Notes under the pieces: generated by a model | What the model was told of the DNA's origin: nothing | Databases searched by the model: none | The model's input: the letters and a program-made list of their open reading frames with translations, nothing else | Shown here: positions 24,742-36,020 of the stretch, one piece after another | Numbering within the stretch: the first letter of the stretch is position 1 | Layout of the letters: each line of letters starts with the position of its first letter | Assembly (NCBI GenBank): GCA_036971615.1 | Contig: JAYKKR010000001.1 | Location: forward strand, 62,001 to 126,000 | Length of the DNA: 64,000 nucleotides | Reading direction: 5' to 3' | Source: Amyloporia xantha | Lineage: Eukaryota; Basidiomycota; Agaricomycetes; Polyporales; Adustoporiaceae | Position numbers and translations under genes: made by a program

Positions 24742-25226
24742 TCAGGTTCTGGACTTTTTTCATGCATGGGATCTTGGTAGACATTTGTATACTAACATTA
24801 TGCACTTGCGGTGATAATTTGAATCTGCAAATAAATGTCAGACATTGACGTTGTCACTAGAAACGTTCCAGAGCAATGTTGCTTTATTAGAAGGGAATCT
24901 AAGACGATGAGTACTGCTGTTCAGAATGCTTTGGACTACGGAATGACAGGATGCAGCTAAGATGACGATGATACCAAAATACAATATTCTCAAAAAAATA
25001 ACCGAATAACGAGAGTGGGACATTAGAATCCTTTCGCGGAAAATGTGTCCATGCTGGGCACGGGCAATCAGAAGGGGAATGAATGTATGTTTCGGCTTCA
25101 ATAGCAGCTATAGATGAGATGCATAGGGATAATTGAGAGATGCAAATAGGAAAACAGCATGTAGAGATTGCGACGGGATAACTTTTCAGATAAACACGGA
25201 TGACGAAAGCAGTCCAACAAGTGCGA
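24742..25226. other. Convergent 3' intergenic region
   Basis: About 480 bp separate the stops of the sterol-transfer gene (+) and the AGC kinase (-). It is AT-richer than the genes and must contain both polyadenylation regions. No other gene is seen. Confidence 0.5.
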
Positions 25227-28200
25227 CTAGCGCGGTGACTGGAAGATCGATAGAACCTTCTCTGCACCCTCCTTGTATTTCTTCAAAACCTTGCTCTTCT
25301 GCTTATCCTCGTCGACGGATACGACAGAGTTACCCCTGATCGTATGATCACCGTTGTGCTTTGCTTCGCCATTGAACGACTGATCCGAAGATTCACTGGG
25401 AGACACCATAGACATAGCCGACTCCTTCGATCTCAGAGACGGAGAGTTTGGCAAGGTAGAAGCCCCAGATACCGACGGCGACAGCATGCCAGTAGAGGTG
25501 GATCCAGAGAGCGTCCCCGACGTCGAATGAGCAAGCGATTTGGCTGTTGTGGTTGATCGAGACGATGTCTGGGGGGATCGCTGGCGGAGGAATTGCCTAG
25601 GATGCTTGCGGAAGGTCAGTCCAGGAGTTCGGCCTCGCCGCTGCTTGTCTGACGGGGTAGGCGAATCAGTGGGTTCTGACCCAGCGGCATCCGACTCCAA
25701 TGACATGCCAGAGAAGGAACGAGGGCCACCTGATCGACGAGGCGTCGACTTCCGGAAGACAGCCAGCTTGTATCTGTCAACAACTCCGCGAGCAAACAGA
25801 CTAGTTCCCTTGGCACCATTATGCTCTTCAACCACCTCGGCTTCCACGAAGTCCCACTCGTCATCCTCTTCACGCTCCGTCGCTAGCCCATCCTCCTCAA
25901 CTGCATCGGAAAGATCGCGATCCAGAGCAGGGATGCCAGACTTCTCGCGGCGAGCACGTTTTTGGGCAGCATTCGGGCGAGGTTGAGCCTTTGCAGTGGT
26001 TTTGATGGGCTTGATCTCTTCAGGGGTAAGACCAATTGGTTCCAATTGTCCACGTTCCACAGCCGCTACCTCATGGCTTCGTCGAGGTACAGTCGCCTTC
26101 TTCGCAGCTGGCTGTTCTCTAACAGGGCTTGCAGGAGCCGCGGGTTCCGGCAGAGCCGCAGGTCGCGCTTCCGGTGTCTTCGGCTCTCCACCTTCCTCCG
26201 TGGCCGCTGTACTCTGTGCCAATACCTCAGCGCTGTTGGCAGCAGTGTGGGACAACTGCTCTTCCAGCAGGACATCGTCAGTACTAGCAGCGCTGGTCGA
26301 CGTCTCCTCTTCTTCATCCTCGTCCTCCTCATCCGCTTCATCGTCCTCATCGTCCAGAATGATCGAATGCCGTCCCTTGAATGAATACCCATCGAACACA
26401 TCCACCGAATCGTCCATTTCCTGGTGGACCGAAGGACTGCGAGACTGCGATGGTGTCGCGACGGAGTCTTCACCCTCACCGTCAGTCCGGTCAGTGTCCG
26501 TATTGCGATCCTGATCAGTGTCAGACTGCTCGTTCTCGTCCTCATCCTTGATTACAGGCTCCATGTCCAGGAAGGTATCGTCAAAGTTCTGGGTATCGCT
26601 AGCATTGGACGGGTCGATTGGCGGAATATATGGGGCTATCCATCTATGGTTAAGGCTTGGCAACATCTCATCGAAAGTCAAAACTTACGTATGTAGCGTT
26701 TATAATACACATGGGACCAGTCTCTGTACACCGGATCTACACGTTAGAAGTGAAATAGAAGTCATAGATGCTACTCACATCATCGAGAAATAGGGATGCT
26801 TCTTAATACGAGGTTCTTTCATCCTGAGCGCCGGATTACGTTGAAGCAGCTGTAAATCCAGATATCAGACGACAGTCCACTGAGCCTCGATCAAGATGCA
26901 CTGACTCCGCGAATCAAGCTTTTTGTATCCTGGTCCATTGTTCTATCTTCCGGAAATTGGAGTTCGTCCTGCAAGACTCTGTAATACATATCCGAATGAT
27001 TGTTGGCCCAGAAAGGTGTCTGCATGCGACGATTAGAATTGTGCGAACCCAACCGTGATATTCAAAACTCACGATCCCAGTGAGCATCTCGTACAGCATC
27101 GTGCCGAAGCTCCACCAGTCAACCTCGTAGCTATACGATTGCCCTTGTATGACTTCAGGCGCAAGGTACTCTGCAGTACCACAGAACGTAGTCGTCGTGT
27201 CCAGGGGGCCCGATGGTGCCCAGCCGTTCGCCAAGCTATCACCCTTCATCCAGTGAGGGGTTGCGGCGACCGGAGTGCCGGCCGTGAAATCACCTCGGAA
27301 CCCAGAGGGTGTCGGCGGAGCCGTAAGAGGCGACGACCGACGCGGAAACTCTTTTGAAAGGCCAAAATCCGTGAGGACTATGTGACCGTCAGCACCGATG
27401 AGGATATTCTCGGGCTTAAGATCTCGGTAAATCACACCCGCTGCATGCAGCCCTTCGACTCCTTCAACAATCTCGGCCGCATAGAATCTTGCTCGATCAC
27501 GTCCCAACCGACCCCAGCGGGCAAGTTGAGTGGCCAAGTCACCGCCCGGATGGAAATCCTAAAATGAAATGAAATTGAAGGGGGTATCAGGTTTCGAGAC
27601 TCATTAGAGACCTACCATGACCAAGAACAGGTTCTCCTTATCATGGAAACTCCACCACAGCTTCACGACGAACGGATCCGAGCCCTCGGCAGCCATTCTC
27701 TTCAAGACCGCTTGTTCCGTCAACGTATGTTGCAATTCCTGATGCGCAAGCACATGCCGCTTCGTGATCGCCTTCAACGCGAAGACGTCCCCGGTCGGCT
27801 TGTGGCGCACGAGGAGAACCTTGCCCGCACACCCCTTCCCAAGTACCCGCATCATTTCGAAATCATCGATCGCGACCTTGCGCTGCGACTTCTTCGGGTC
27901 CATGGACTTGGACCGCTTCTTGCGCGCAGAGCTCTGTCCGGTTGTGGAGATGGACGAGTCGTCTGCAGATTCGCCGGTTTGAGACGTCCGTGAAGAGTTC
28001 GCTTCACTGTTGAGAGGCGACGATAGGAAGATCCGAGAGGAACGAGAGGTAGGGTCGGCGGATTGCGACCTTGGGATGCGCCCGGCGTGCGAGGGGCCGT
28101 CTGCCTGTACTGGTGTCGAAGGCGCATTTACGTCGTCCTCGTTGTCTATTCCATTAGGTTGAGCGACTTCCGTGTCGATAGGGTCCAAACCGGCAAGGAC

Positions 28201-29729
28201 ATCTTCCGAGACACCAGATGAAGGCTTCGGCGATCGTGGCGTAGGCGCCCGATCTTCACCCACACTGTCCGTTGATCCATCCTGTACGGCAACAGCATCC
28301 CCACCATTCGTCTCCGCGGTGACCGCTCCATTCGACGTGGGGACCTGCATGTCAGACTGAACGCCGTTAGCCTCTGTCCCAGCTGCGTGCTCTCTCTCAT
28401 CCTCCTCCTTGATATCCTCCTCCTTCGGCCGGTCACCTGCAGGTGGCTCTCCATCTTCCGCAGCGTGCATGCCGTTAACGCTCGGAGCCGCAGGGCCTGC
28501 CGCCTTCTGCGACTTGGCCGTGTCTCCATTCAGCACGACTTGACTAATCGACCGATGGATGTCCGTCGAGCTCCCCGGGCTCACGTGTGCGGCCAGGTCC
28601 GATCTCACACGCTTGATCGCGCGCTCGACCCGCACGCTCTGCAGGTCGTCCGTGCGAACCCTGACGAACCGCTTCCAGACGCGGGCATGGCGAAGGGCAA
28701 CATCGTTGGCGATGGTCGTGAGGTACGCGGCGAGCCCGGTGACGGTGCTGTTCGCCGCGGCGAGGGGCGGTTGCAGGTCGTCCTCGTCCTCATTGTCGGA
28801 GAAGGGATCGCCGATCTCGTGTTTTGGCGAGGTGAGGGGCGTCGGATGATTAGACGAGACCGTGCTGGAGGCCGTGCTGCTGGGAGGGTTGCTGGAAGGC
28901 ATAGATTGCCGTCCCGAGACCTGTCGCTGGTTCGATGATTTGCCGGATGGCGATGCTAGCCGTGAGAGGGTATTGAGGAAGGCCGATTTACGTTTCGGAG
29001 GTGCAGGGACCGAAGAGGCGTCGATGGGGAGGGAGGGCATCTTGAGCCCAGGGTATGCGTCACGAAGTTTGCCATGCAGCTCTACGATTTCGAGCGCGGT
29101 ACGGGTCAAAGTAATATTATGAGTTGGCGCTAAACAAAAAGGTCAAGAGGTCAGTGTCCTGATGACTTGACGTAAAGAGTGTAGAGCCGTGAGCCGCCCG
29201 GTTAGCACTTGACAGAGAAAAAAAGTCGAATGCGGAGTAAAGAGAGGAAAGGGATTGGCCACGAGACACGGCGAACAAGACACTCACTCTTAATGTAGAT
29301 ACTGTAGGAGCTGGAGTCGTGAGGGCTTTCAGCGACGCTGATGCCCCAATGCCCATCCTGGTTGTCTACCCGAAAAGGGATCCTCCGTGTAGGCGGGGAC
29401 TGGGGCGGTGTAGAGCTCTTCATCTCGCTGGGGTTGGAGGTGGAAGTCGATCCGGATTGGGTAGAGTTGACTGGCGCAAAGAAGGACGGGTCTACGACGG
29501 TCTCCGAGCGGTCGCGGCGGTGATTCCTCTTCAGACTGTGACCTCTGACGGTGTCGGCACTTCGCCTGGTGAAAGAGTGGTGTAGACCGGAAGAGCCGGA
29601 AGAAGCTTGCGGGGCAAAGTCTTTATTCACTGCACCGAGGCCGAGAACGGTTCTGAATTTAGCTCGCGAGGGCGGTTCGTTGAGCGATTGTTGCTGCTGC
29701 GGTGCGACAGCACGGAGGACGGCAAGCAT
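25227..29729 (-). CDS. PX-domain AGC protein kinase
   Basis: A Ser/Thr kinase with a phosphoinositide-binding PX domain in front. The N-terminus (MLAVLRAVAPQQQQ) is disordered. The PX domain is split: SYSIYIK, HNITLTRTALEIVELHGKLR, MPSLPIDAS, then a roughly 100-residue insert, then LAAYLTTIANDVALRHARVW and KRFVRVRTDDLQ. A long acidic linker leads to the catalytic domain: DFEMMRVLGKGCAGKVLLVR, FALKAI (ATP lysine), VIYRDLKPENIL, DFGLSKE, FCGTAEYLAPEVIQG and SYEVDWWSFGTMLYEML, followed by TPFWANNHSDMYYRVL and LLQRNPALRM. The C-tail has NFDDTFLDMEP and FDGYSFKG, a good hydrophobic motif (FxxYSF). There is a 50-residue stretch between DFGLSKE and TTTFCGT. All catalytic residues are present. It is close to the fungal S6K/Ypk-like group; the exact orthologue is uncertain. 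Confidence 0.9.
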
Positions 29730-30209
29730 GCGCGAATGGACGGTCGCAGGGTGTACGCGACGACGGCAAGAGGGCCGGGACAGAGAACGTTGGTGGTCAA
29801 TTGAGCGACGAGTAGAGGAATGGGTTGAAAAATAGTGAATAGAGTTAGACGCAGGGGCGGAGGGTGCGTGTTGCGGCTAGGCGTGCAAGCCACGAGTTGA
29901 GAAGACAGATGCTTTATTGCCTCGAGGCTGGCGCTGCCGCTGTGCAATACGCGTCGCTCGTGGTCACGGAAGACGACGAGGAGAAAAGGAGAGCAAGAGA
30001 GAGTTAACGAGTTGGATCGGTGGTGCAAAGTGGGAACGATGGATGAATAAGGCTCGTCCCCAAGGGACCTTCACTACTTGGTCCAATCAGTCGGTTCTCT
30101 CCGCCATCCAATCTCTCCAAACACATGTCTCCTCCTTCCCTCTTTTATGTTCTCTCTTATTCGCACCCGACGGCACTCTCTCCCAGCTCACCATCTCAGG
30201 CTGCACACC

Positions 30210-30512
30210 ATGCCCGACGTGAACCTTCGCCAGCGCTGCACGCGGGTCCTATCTCTCACCCAGCCGCCGGCGAATCACCAAACGTACGATATCTCATTCC
30301 GCGACATATCATACATCATATCAGAGGAAGAACATTTCAGAGGCACAGTGCGGTGCCCTACCCTTTATTGGGAACCTGATGACGATGGGCTCCCGCTCAA
30401 TGCGCGGATGCGGAACTGGGGCGACTTCATCGATCGCACCTCGCGTGTGACATTGAGGGCCAGACCACAGACCATCCATCCCTCTGTCCTGGTCCATCCC
30501 TCGACTAGTTGA
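30210..30512 (+). CDS. Hypothetical small protein
   Basis: An uninterrupted frame from an ATG in good context (ACCATG) codes 100 residues: MPDVNLRQRCTRVLSLTQ ..., with a composed middle (CPTLYWEPDDDGLPLNARMR, NWGDFIDRTSRVTLRA). It reads like real protein but I recognise no family. The last 15 residues look like read-through of an intron; a splice into about 30531-30597 would end FNIACDAEMLCEGPPRPF instead. It lies 480 bp from the start of the kinase gene and is transcribed away from it. Confidence 0.45.
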   Translation: MPDVNLRQRCTRVLSLTQPPANHQTYDISFRDISYIISEEEHFRGTVRCPTLYWEPDDDGLPLNARMRNWGDFIDRTSRVTLRARPQTIHPSVLVHPSTS

Positions 30513-31647
30513 CCTGGTTGGTTGCAGAACATAGCAGGTTCAACATCGCATGTGACGCCGAGATGCTGTGTGAAGGACCGCCGAGGCCTTTTTGATGCAG
30601 ATAGAAGGAAAGAACCACCTGAACGGACAGATCGGCGTTCATGGAGGTCTTTGCTTCGAAAAATGGTCGCGGAGACGGCGAAGCTATCGTTAGAAAACAG
30701 AAGATGTTAGTTGGTTGTTACAAAATGACAGCAAGACGCGCACCTCATTACAGATGGGTGTTACTTGCACCAGTAACTGTAACCAGTGGATATAATGAAA
30801 ACACAGCAATCTCACCGGCCATTCGCCTGGCTTGGGAATACTTACCACTGCCTCTGTGATGCGCGGATGGGCACTTTTGGTTACTGTCAAAAATAGTCCT
30901 CCATGAGCTAAATGTGTACCATATATCGGAAATTGAGACCGCTCTATTCGGCCATTCCTTCGTTCATGGATAAGGTCCGCTTCGATGCCATTTGAGCAAG
31001 CGTCATTCCGGACAGAGGCTCAGGCAGTCCGAGTAAATGGCAGAAGTGAGTAGTGGCCGTGATTAGCCCACCTAGTCCAGACACGGTCGACCGCGACGCC
31101 TTCCGTCTTTTTATGTTCGATCGGAACGACATAGCCATCGTCACAATATGCAGAAGGGATGCCATTCAATTACTATAGATTATGGACCCATAGCAGCATC
31201 AAGGTTGCAAGTGATATTGGATGAGAACAAGCAGGCGGGCCCGAGCTGAGATGGGGCTAGAAGACAACAAAAGCTGGCGAAGGCATCCACAAGGGAAAGT
31301 TCTTCGGGTAGGTGAGACGCAGTGCGAGCCTGCAATTGAGGAGATGACATAAAAACAAAAGAAGGGCATGAGAGGAGAAGAACCACAGTTGGGAGAACCT
31401 CTACGGACGGAGGTGATAACATCTCATCGTGATCAGCCTGAAGCCAATAGGCGGATGGCGTCGATAACCCTACCCTCTCAGCCATTTCTCTCGCAGAGTC
31501 GTGAGCGAGGGAGCCGACTAGCAGTGTCACACCATTTTCCAACGCGGTACGACTTCACGCAGCCCAGCGGTCTCTCACAGTTCCCAGCTTGCCTCCTTCC
31601 CTCCCCCTCGACCTCCCCTGCTCTCCCCGCCCTACCCCTTCGCAGCC
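30513..31647. other. 1.1-kb stretch without a firm gene
   Basis: It may hold a terminal exon of the hypothetical gene at its left end and holds the adenosine kinase promoter at its right end. Other frames are short and unrecognised. Confidence 0.4.
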
Positions 31648-32925
31648 ATGGCGTCGTACTCGCTCTTCTTCATGGGCAACCCCCTCCTCGACATGCAGGT
31701 CACCAACGGCGAGGAGCTCCTCAAGAAGTACGACCTCAAGCCGAACGATGCCATCCTCGCCGAGGACAAGCATATGTCCATGTATGTGCGCCTTATCGCC
31801 TCCCGCCCTCCCTGAGTTTCACGACTCACAAACGCACTGTGCGCGTGCAGCTATGAAGAGTTGGTCCAGAAGTACAAGGTCACATACGTCGCCGGAGGGG
31901 CCTCCCAGAACGCGGCGCGCGGTGCAGCGGTATGTCCGCACACATATTCAGTCAGGCATGCGGCGATTAAGCTTTGTCCCCGATCACAGTACGTCCTGCC
32001 ACCCAAATCCGTGATATACACGGGCTGCGTGGGCGACGATGAGCTCGCGGAGCAGCTCAAGGCCGCCAATGCGCGCGAGGGTCTCGACCAGGCCTACCTC
32101 GTGAAGAAGGGAGAGAAGACGGGCGCATGCGCCGTCGTCATCACCGGCCACAACCGGTAAGCCTGTGCCCTCTACTTTGCGGGCAGAAAAAGCACCGCTG
32201 ATGATAGCACGAAAGAACTCTGGTGACCACCCTGCGCGCAGCAGAGAAGTTCGACAAGTCCCACCTCCTCTCGCCCGAAGTCGCCCCCTGCATCGAGAGT
32301 GCCAAGATCTTCTACGTCGAAGGGTTCTTCCTGACGCACGGTATTGAATCCGTGCTCGAGCTCAGCAAGAAGGCGTCCGAAGCTGGAAAGGTACGATCCC
32401 GCGTTCCCCACCCAGCCGTCGAGCCCGCGCTAACCCCGCCGGCAGGTCTTCGTCCTCAACCTCTCCGCGCCGTTCATCCCGCAGTTCTTCCAGGTCCAGC
32501 TGCAGCAGGTCCTGCCCTTCTGCGACATCGTCATCGGGAACGAGGCCGAGGCGGAGGCGTGGGCGAGCGCCTCGGGCCACCCCGAGCAGAAGGACTACGC
32601 CTCCATCGCCGCCGCCATCGCGAGCCAGCCCAAGTCGAACCCCTCCCGCCCGCGGCTGGCCATCATCACCCAGGGCTCTCAGGCGACGACTGTCGTCTCG
32701 TCCGCGGAGCCGGACGCGCCGAAGGTGTTCAGCGTCATCCCGCTGAAGGACGAGGAGATTGTGGATACGAATGGTGCGGGCGACGCGTTCGCAGGTGGAT
32801 TCCTGGGCGCGTACTCTTTGGGCAAGAGCCTCGATGAGTGCATCACTGCCGGCCATAAACTTGGCTCAATGTGCGTGCAGTCGGTCGGCCCGACGTACAA
32901 ATGGCCAAAGGTCGACATCCTGTGA
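31648..32925 (+). CDS. ADO1: Adenosine kinase
   Basis: Phosphorylates adenosine to AMP with ATP, clearing adenosine released by the methyl cycle. This is a PfkB-family sugar kinase. Five exons: MASYSLFFMGNPLLDMQV (31648 on), then YEELVQKYKVTYVAGGASQN with the substrate-binding GGASQNAARGA, then SVIYTGCVGDDELAEQLK ... KTGACAVVITGHNRSLVT. The fourth has the LSPEV lobe and IFYVEGFFLTHG, and the last VFVLNLSAPFIPQFF, DIVIGNEAEAEAWA, PRLAIITQGSQAT. The PfkB signature VDTNGAGDAFAGGFLGAY contains the catalytic Asp and anion hole. It ends SVGPTYKWPKVDIL at 32925. Length is about 345 residues, normal for the family. Confidence 0.95.
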
Positions 32926-33257
32926 GAGAAAGAGCGGGGAAGACAGCAAGCCTTATTTTCTTTTGCTCGATCTATGCGGCTCGCTTTCAACAGCGATGCT
33001 CTGTAGCCTTACGTGCGCTCTCATGAGCTTGTAGAATATCGAGTCAACCATCGTTATCTGTAGCTGCATACTTCTACACTATCCCTGCTGCTAGAAGTCA
33101 GAATTGGAATATTGGAATGCGATAAAATTAGATCAAGGATTACGATCCAAACAACAGAGCAAAGCACAACGAGAACAGTGAAAACAGTAAGCTAAGGGTG
33201 ATAACCTGTCCAGATAGGCTACAGGTCTACCAAAATCTTACAATATGATACGATTGA
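32926..33257. other. Convergent 3' intergenic region
   Basis: About 330 bp between the ends of adenosine kinase (+) and the zinc-finger gene (-). No additional gene is seen. Confidence 0.5.
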
Positions 33258-35353
33258 TCATGAAGGGGGAGGCGATGCTAACGATTCCTACGAAAGAGCC
33301 ATCGCTGTCAACTCGAGGTCGAGTAGAGAATGAAAATTGACGAACCTGTGTCAGCAATTCAGCTGTCGAGACAAATGGATACAAAACACATCAACTTTCA
33401 ACGGCGACTGGCACAATGACAAGGGACCAACCTGGATTCAGCATCGTTACACCATCTTCTGTCACAATGTCGCTCAGCTGCGACACCTCTGACGATCTGA
33501 CTGGCTGCTCGACAGCATTACCTCTAGGCGAATTGCCATCCCCGTCGGCCTCTCCATCCGCGTCAGCATCCACGTCACCGTCGCTTCCTGGTGCGGCCGC
33601 CCCGTGCTGTCGCGGAGACATAGCCCGTCGACCATTCTCCTTCGGTGCAGCCCTGCCCGACTGCGAAGCGTCCTCCGAGGCATCCTGCTTCGGCTCAGGC
33701 GCCACCGAAGCGCCGCGGCTGCTAGCCGCCCGCTTGGCCTCCGCTTCCCGATATTCCAGGACGGCCCTGACCGCTGCCTCTGCGACTTGCCGAGACCTGA
33801 AATCTTCGTCTTCGCCCGTGGGTGATCCAGCCTTGGCCGCTTGCGCAGCACTAGGGTGTAACGCCTCCGCTGGCCCGTCCAGCGACGGATCAATGACGGG
33901 GGCCGAAGCTTGCGACGAGCCGTCTTCCATATCTGCGTCAGAGTCTCTGCCGTTCTGGCTCCCGCCGTCTGATGGAGGTCCTTCTGCTTGGGGATAAGGC
34001 GGGGCACCATGCGGGGGCGGAGGATAAGGCATACCGTTTGGTGCGATGTGAGGATGGGCCATGTATTCTGGGCCCATGTGCATCGGCGGATAGTGATGCG
34101 GTGGAGGCAATGCCACCATGCCCGGTGGTGGGCGGTAGTATGGAGAGTGATGGTAATACCCTGGTGGAGGTGGAGGCATATGATACATGCCGGGAGGAGG
34201 AGGAGCCTCTGGAGGCCACGGAGGATGATGCCAATTGGCCTGATGGAGCCGAGCCGCAGAAGTCGGCGGCCCAATTGATGGAGGGTAATGTTGGTCCATC
34301 ATCATAGCAGGATGTGCCCTTGGAGGGTAGCCTGCGTCATCTGTGTGAGCGATGAAGAGTGTTAGAATCGGGAAAACGAGACTCACTAGAGGTCATCGTA
34401 TGCTGACGATAGTAGCTCCCGCTGCCTGAGGTCCCCGAGTGTGCTACGGCTGACGGTGGACTACTCTTCGCACTACCGGGGTCACCTTGACTTCTGGGAG
34501 GAGTCCCACCGGGACTAGGTGATTTCGAGCCAGATGAGCCGGCCTCCCCACCCACGTCCCTCTTGCCTTTGTCTTCAGTAGGCGGTATGATTACTCCATT
34601 ATGCCTACGCGAAGATTTCCAATTGAGCAACAATAATGAGAGACAAATAAGCGCATTGCTCACCGTGATTTCTGGTGTCGGCGGAGGGCGTCAGTCTGCA
34701 CATTGCCCAACCATCATTTAAGTCGAACCCGTGGACAAGTCAATTGCATGAACTTACCCTGGTGAACGTTGCATCACATTGCGGACATGCGCTGAGATTC
34801 GATTCGGACTCTATCAGAGAACGCGGATCGGCCGACTACTCGTGCACTTACAAGCCTGGCATAGAGTGCAACTTGGTAGTCCTCTGATGTCTCTTGAGGT
34901 CGGCTTCACGAGCAAAAACCTTGTTGCAGCCATTTATCTTGCAAGGCCATTGCCCAGTCTCTACCTTCTTCTTGGATGTTGTTTTCTTTTTCTGAGTCTC
35001 TTTCTTCTCTTCCGGCTAGATATGGACATGATCAGCCACAGGCGAAGTGGCAGAGGTGGCTGAAAAGATCGGTGTCGACCGAGCCGTGCTCACCGTTGGT
35101 TTCGACTGGCTTCTGACCATTCTGGACTCTTCAGCAGTAACAACTGATACTCTTTCGTGATATATTGTGAGTCGCACTAAATTCTTGGTGGGACTTTGAG
35201 TGCAATTTCCTGGCTAGCGACGGTGGCAGCGCGGTGGCGTACGGTGTGAGGGCGGCGCAGAGTTGGGTGGCAAATCTCGGTGGCGGAGGATCAAGCTTGT
35301 CTCACGTGATAAATGTGACAGCCGTTACAGGCCACAGTCACGCTCGATGTCAT
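33258..35353 (-). CDS. C2H2 zinc-finger protein with Pro-rich tail
   Basis: A likely nuclear DNA-binding regulator. Spliced exons give NLVRLTIYHERVSVVTAEES, a Lys-rich segment (EEKKETQKKKTTSKKK), then two fingers. Finger 1 is CKINGCNKVFAREADLKRH...H (C-x4-C-x12-H-x6-H). Finger 2 is CPQCDATFTRTDALRRHQKS then RH (C-x2-C-x12-H-x4-H) and is itself split by an intron. A disordered tail follows, very rich in Pro, His, Tyr and Met (PPPPPGYYHHSPYYRPPP), then an acidic region (DGDVDADADGEADGDG). The last exons, found by splicing, give TEDGVTMLNPAELLTQ and ESLASPPPS with the stop at 33258. Reading through instead would stop at 33391. The start is uncertain: ATG 35353 joins in frame through a roughly 105-nt intron but gives an odd first exon. 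Target genes are unknown. Confidence 0.82.
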
Positions 35354-36020
35354 ACTTAACAGTTGCGAAGCCACCTGGCTAGCTGTTGTCTCGCCGCCGA
35401 TTGGTTAACCTACATATAGAGCTTTATTGAAGGAGATTGAAGGATAAGAGGATATACTCGTTGAAAGCCTTGCTACGCCTGGCGCAATATACAGAACGAG
35501 GTAGGCCCGGACTTGCATCATGGCACTTCGCATCCGATATGATTGCACAGCGGGCAACGGGCAATATTCCGGAACGTAAAATGAGGTGAAAGCATTAAAC
35601 TAAATTAAATGTTCCTTTATTTCTCTGCAAGGGAATATGTATGTAAAACACAAGCAAAATAAGGAATTTTCTGAGGAATATGGAATGTGAATTCAGAATA
35701 TTGCTCGCTTAAAGCCACGTGAAAGGAAAGTGCGTAGAGAATGCACTCAAAGTGAGAAATTAATTCAGAATGCTGCCTGCATTATCTATTCCAGACTCAC
35801 AATTGCAGTATTTAACCCCCCCTGTCCATAATGCTTACATTTGACGACACAGACTATCGGCCGTTGCCCGCTGTGTTGGTCGATCGAGCATACTAATGCG
35901 GTATTTTATCATGTGATCAACACCTCCTTTACTCCCTCCTAATATTTGCTGTTAGACGCTCGACTTTTGCAGCCTGGAGGGTAGGCGTCGATCTCACCTT
36001 TTCCTATCTCTGTGCTTGCA
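35354..36020. other. AT-rich divergent promoter region
   Basis: Separates the zinc-finger gene (-) from Nog2 (+). It contains an ATTGG (reverse CCAAT) at about 35399 and AT-rich sequence at 35590-35830. No gene is recognised. Confidence 0.45.
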
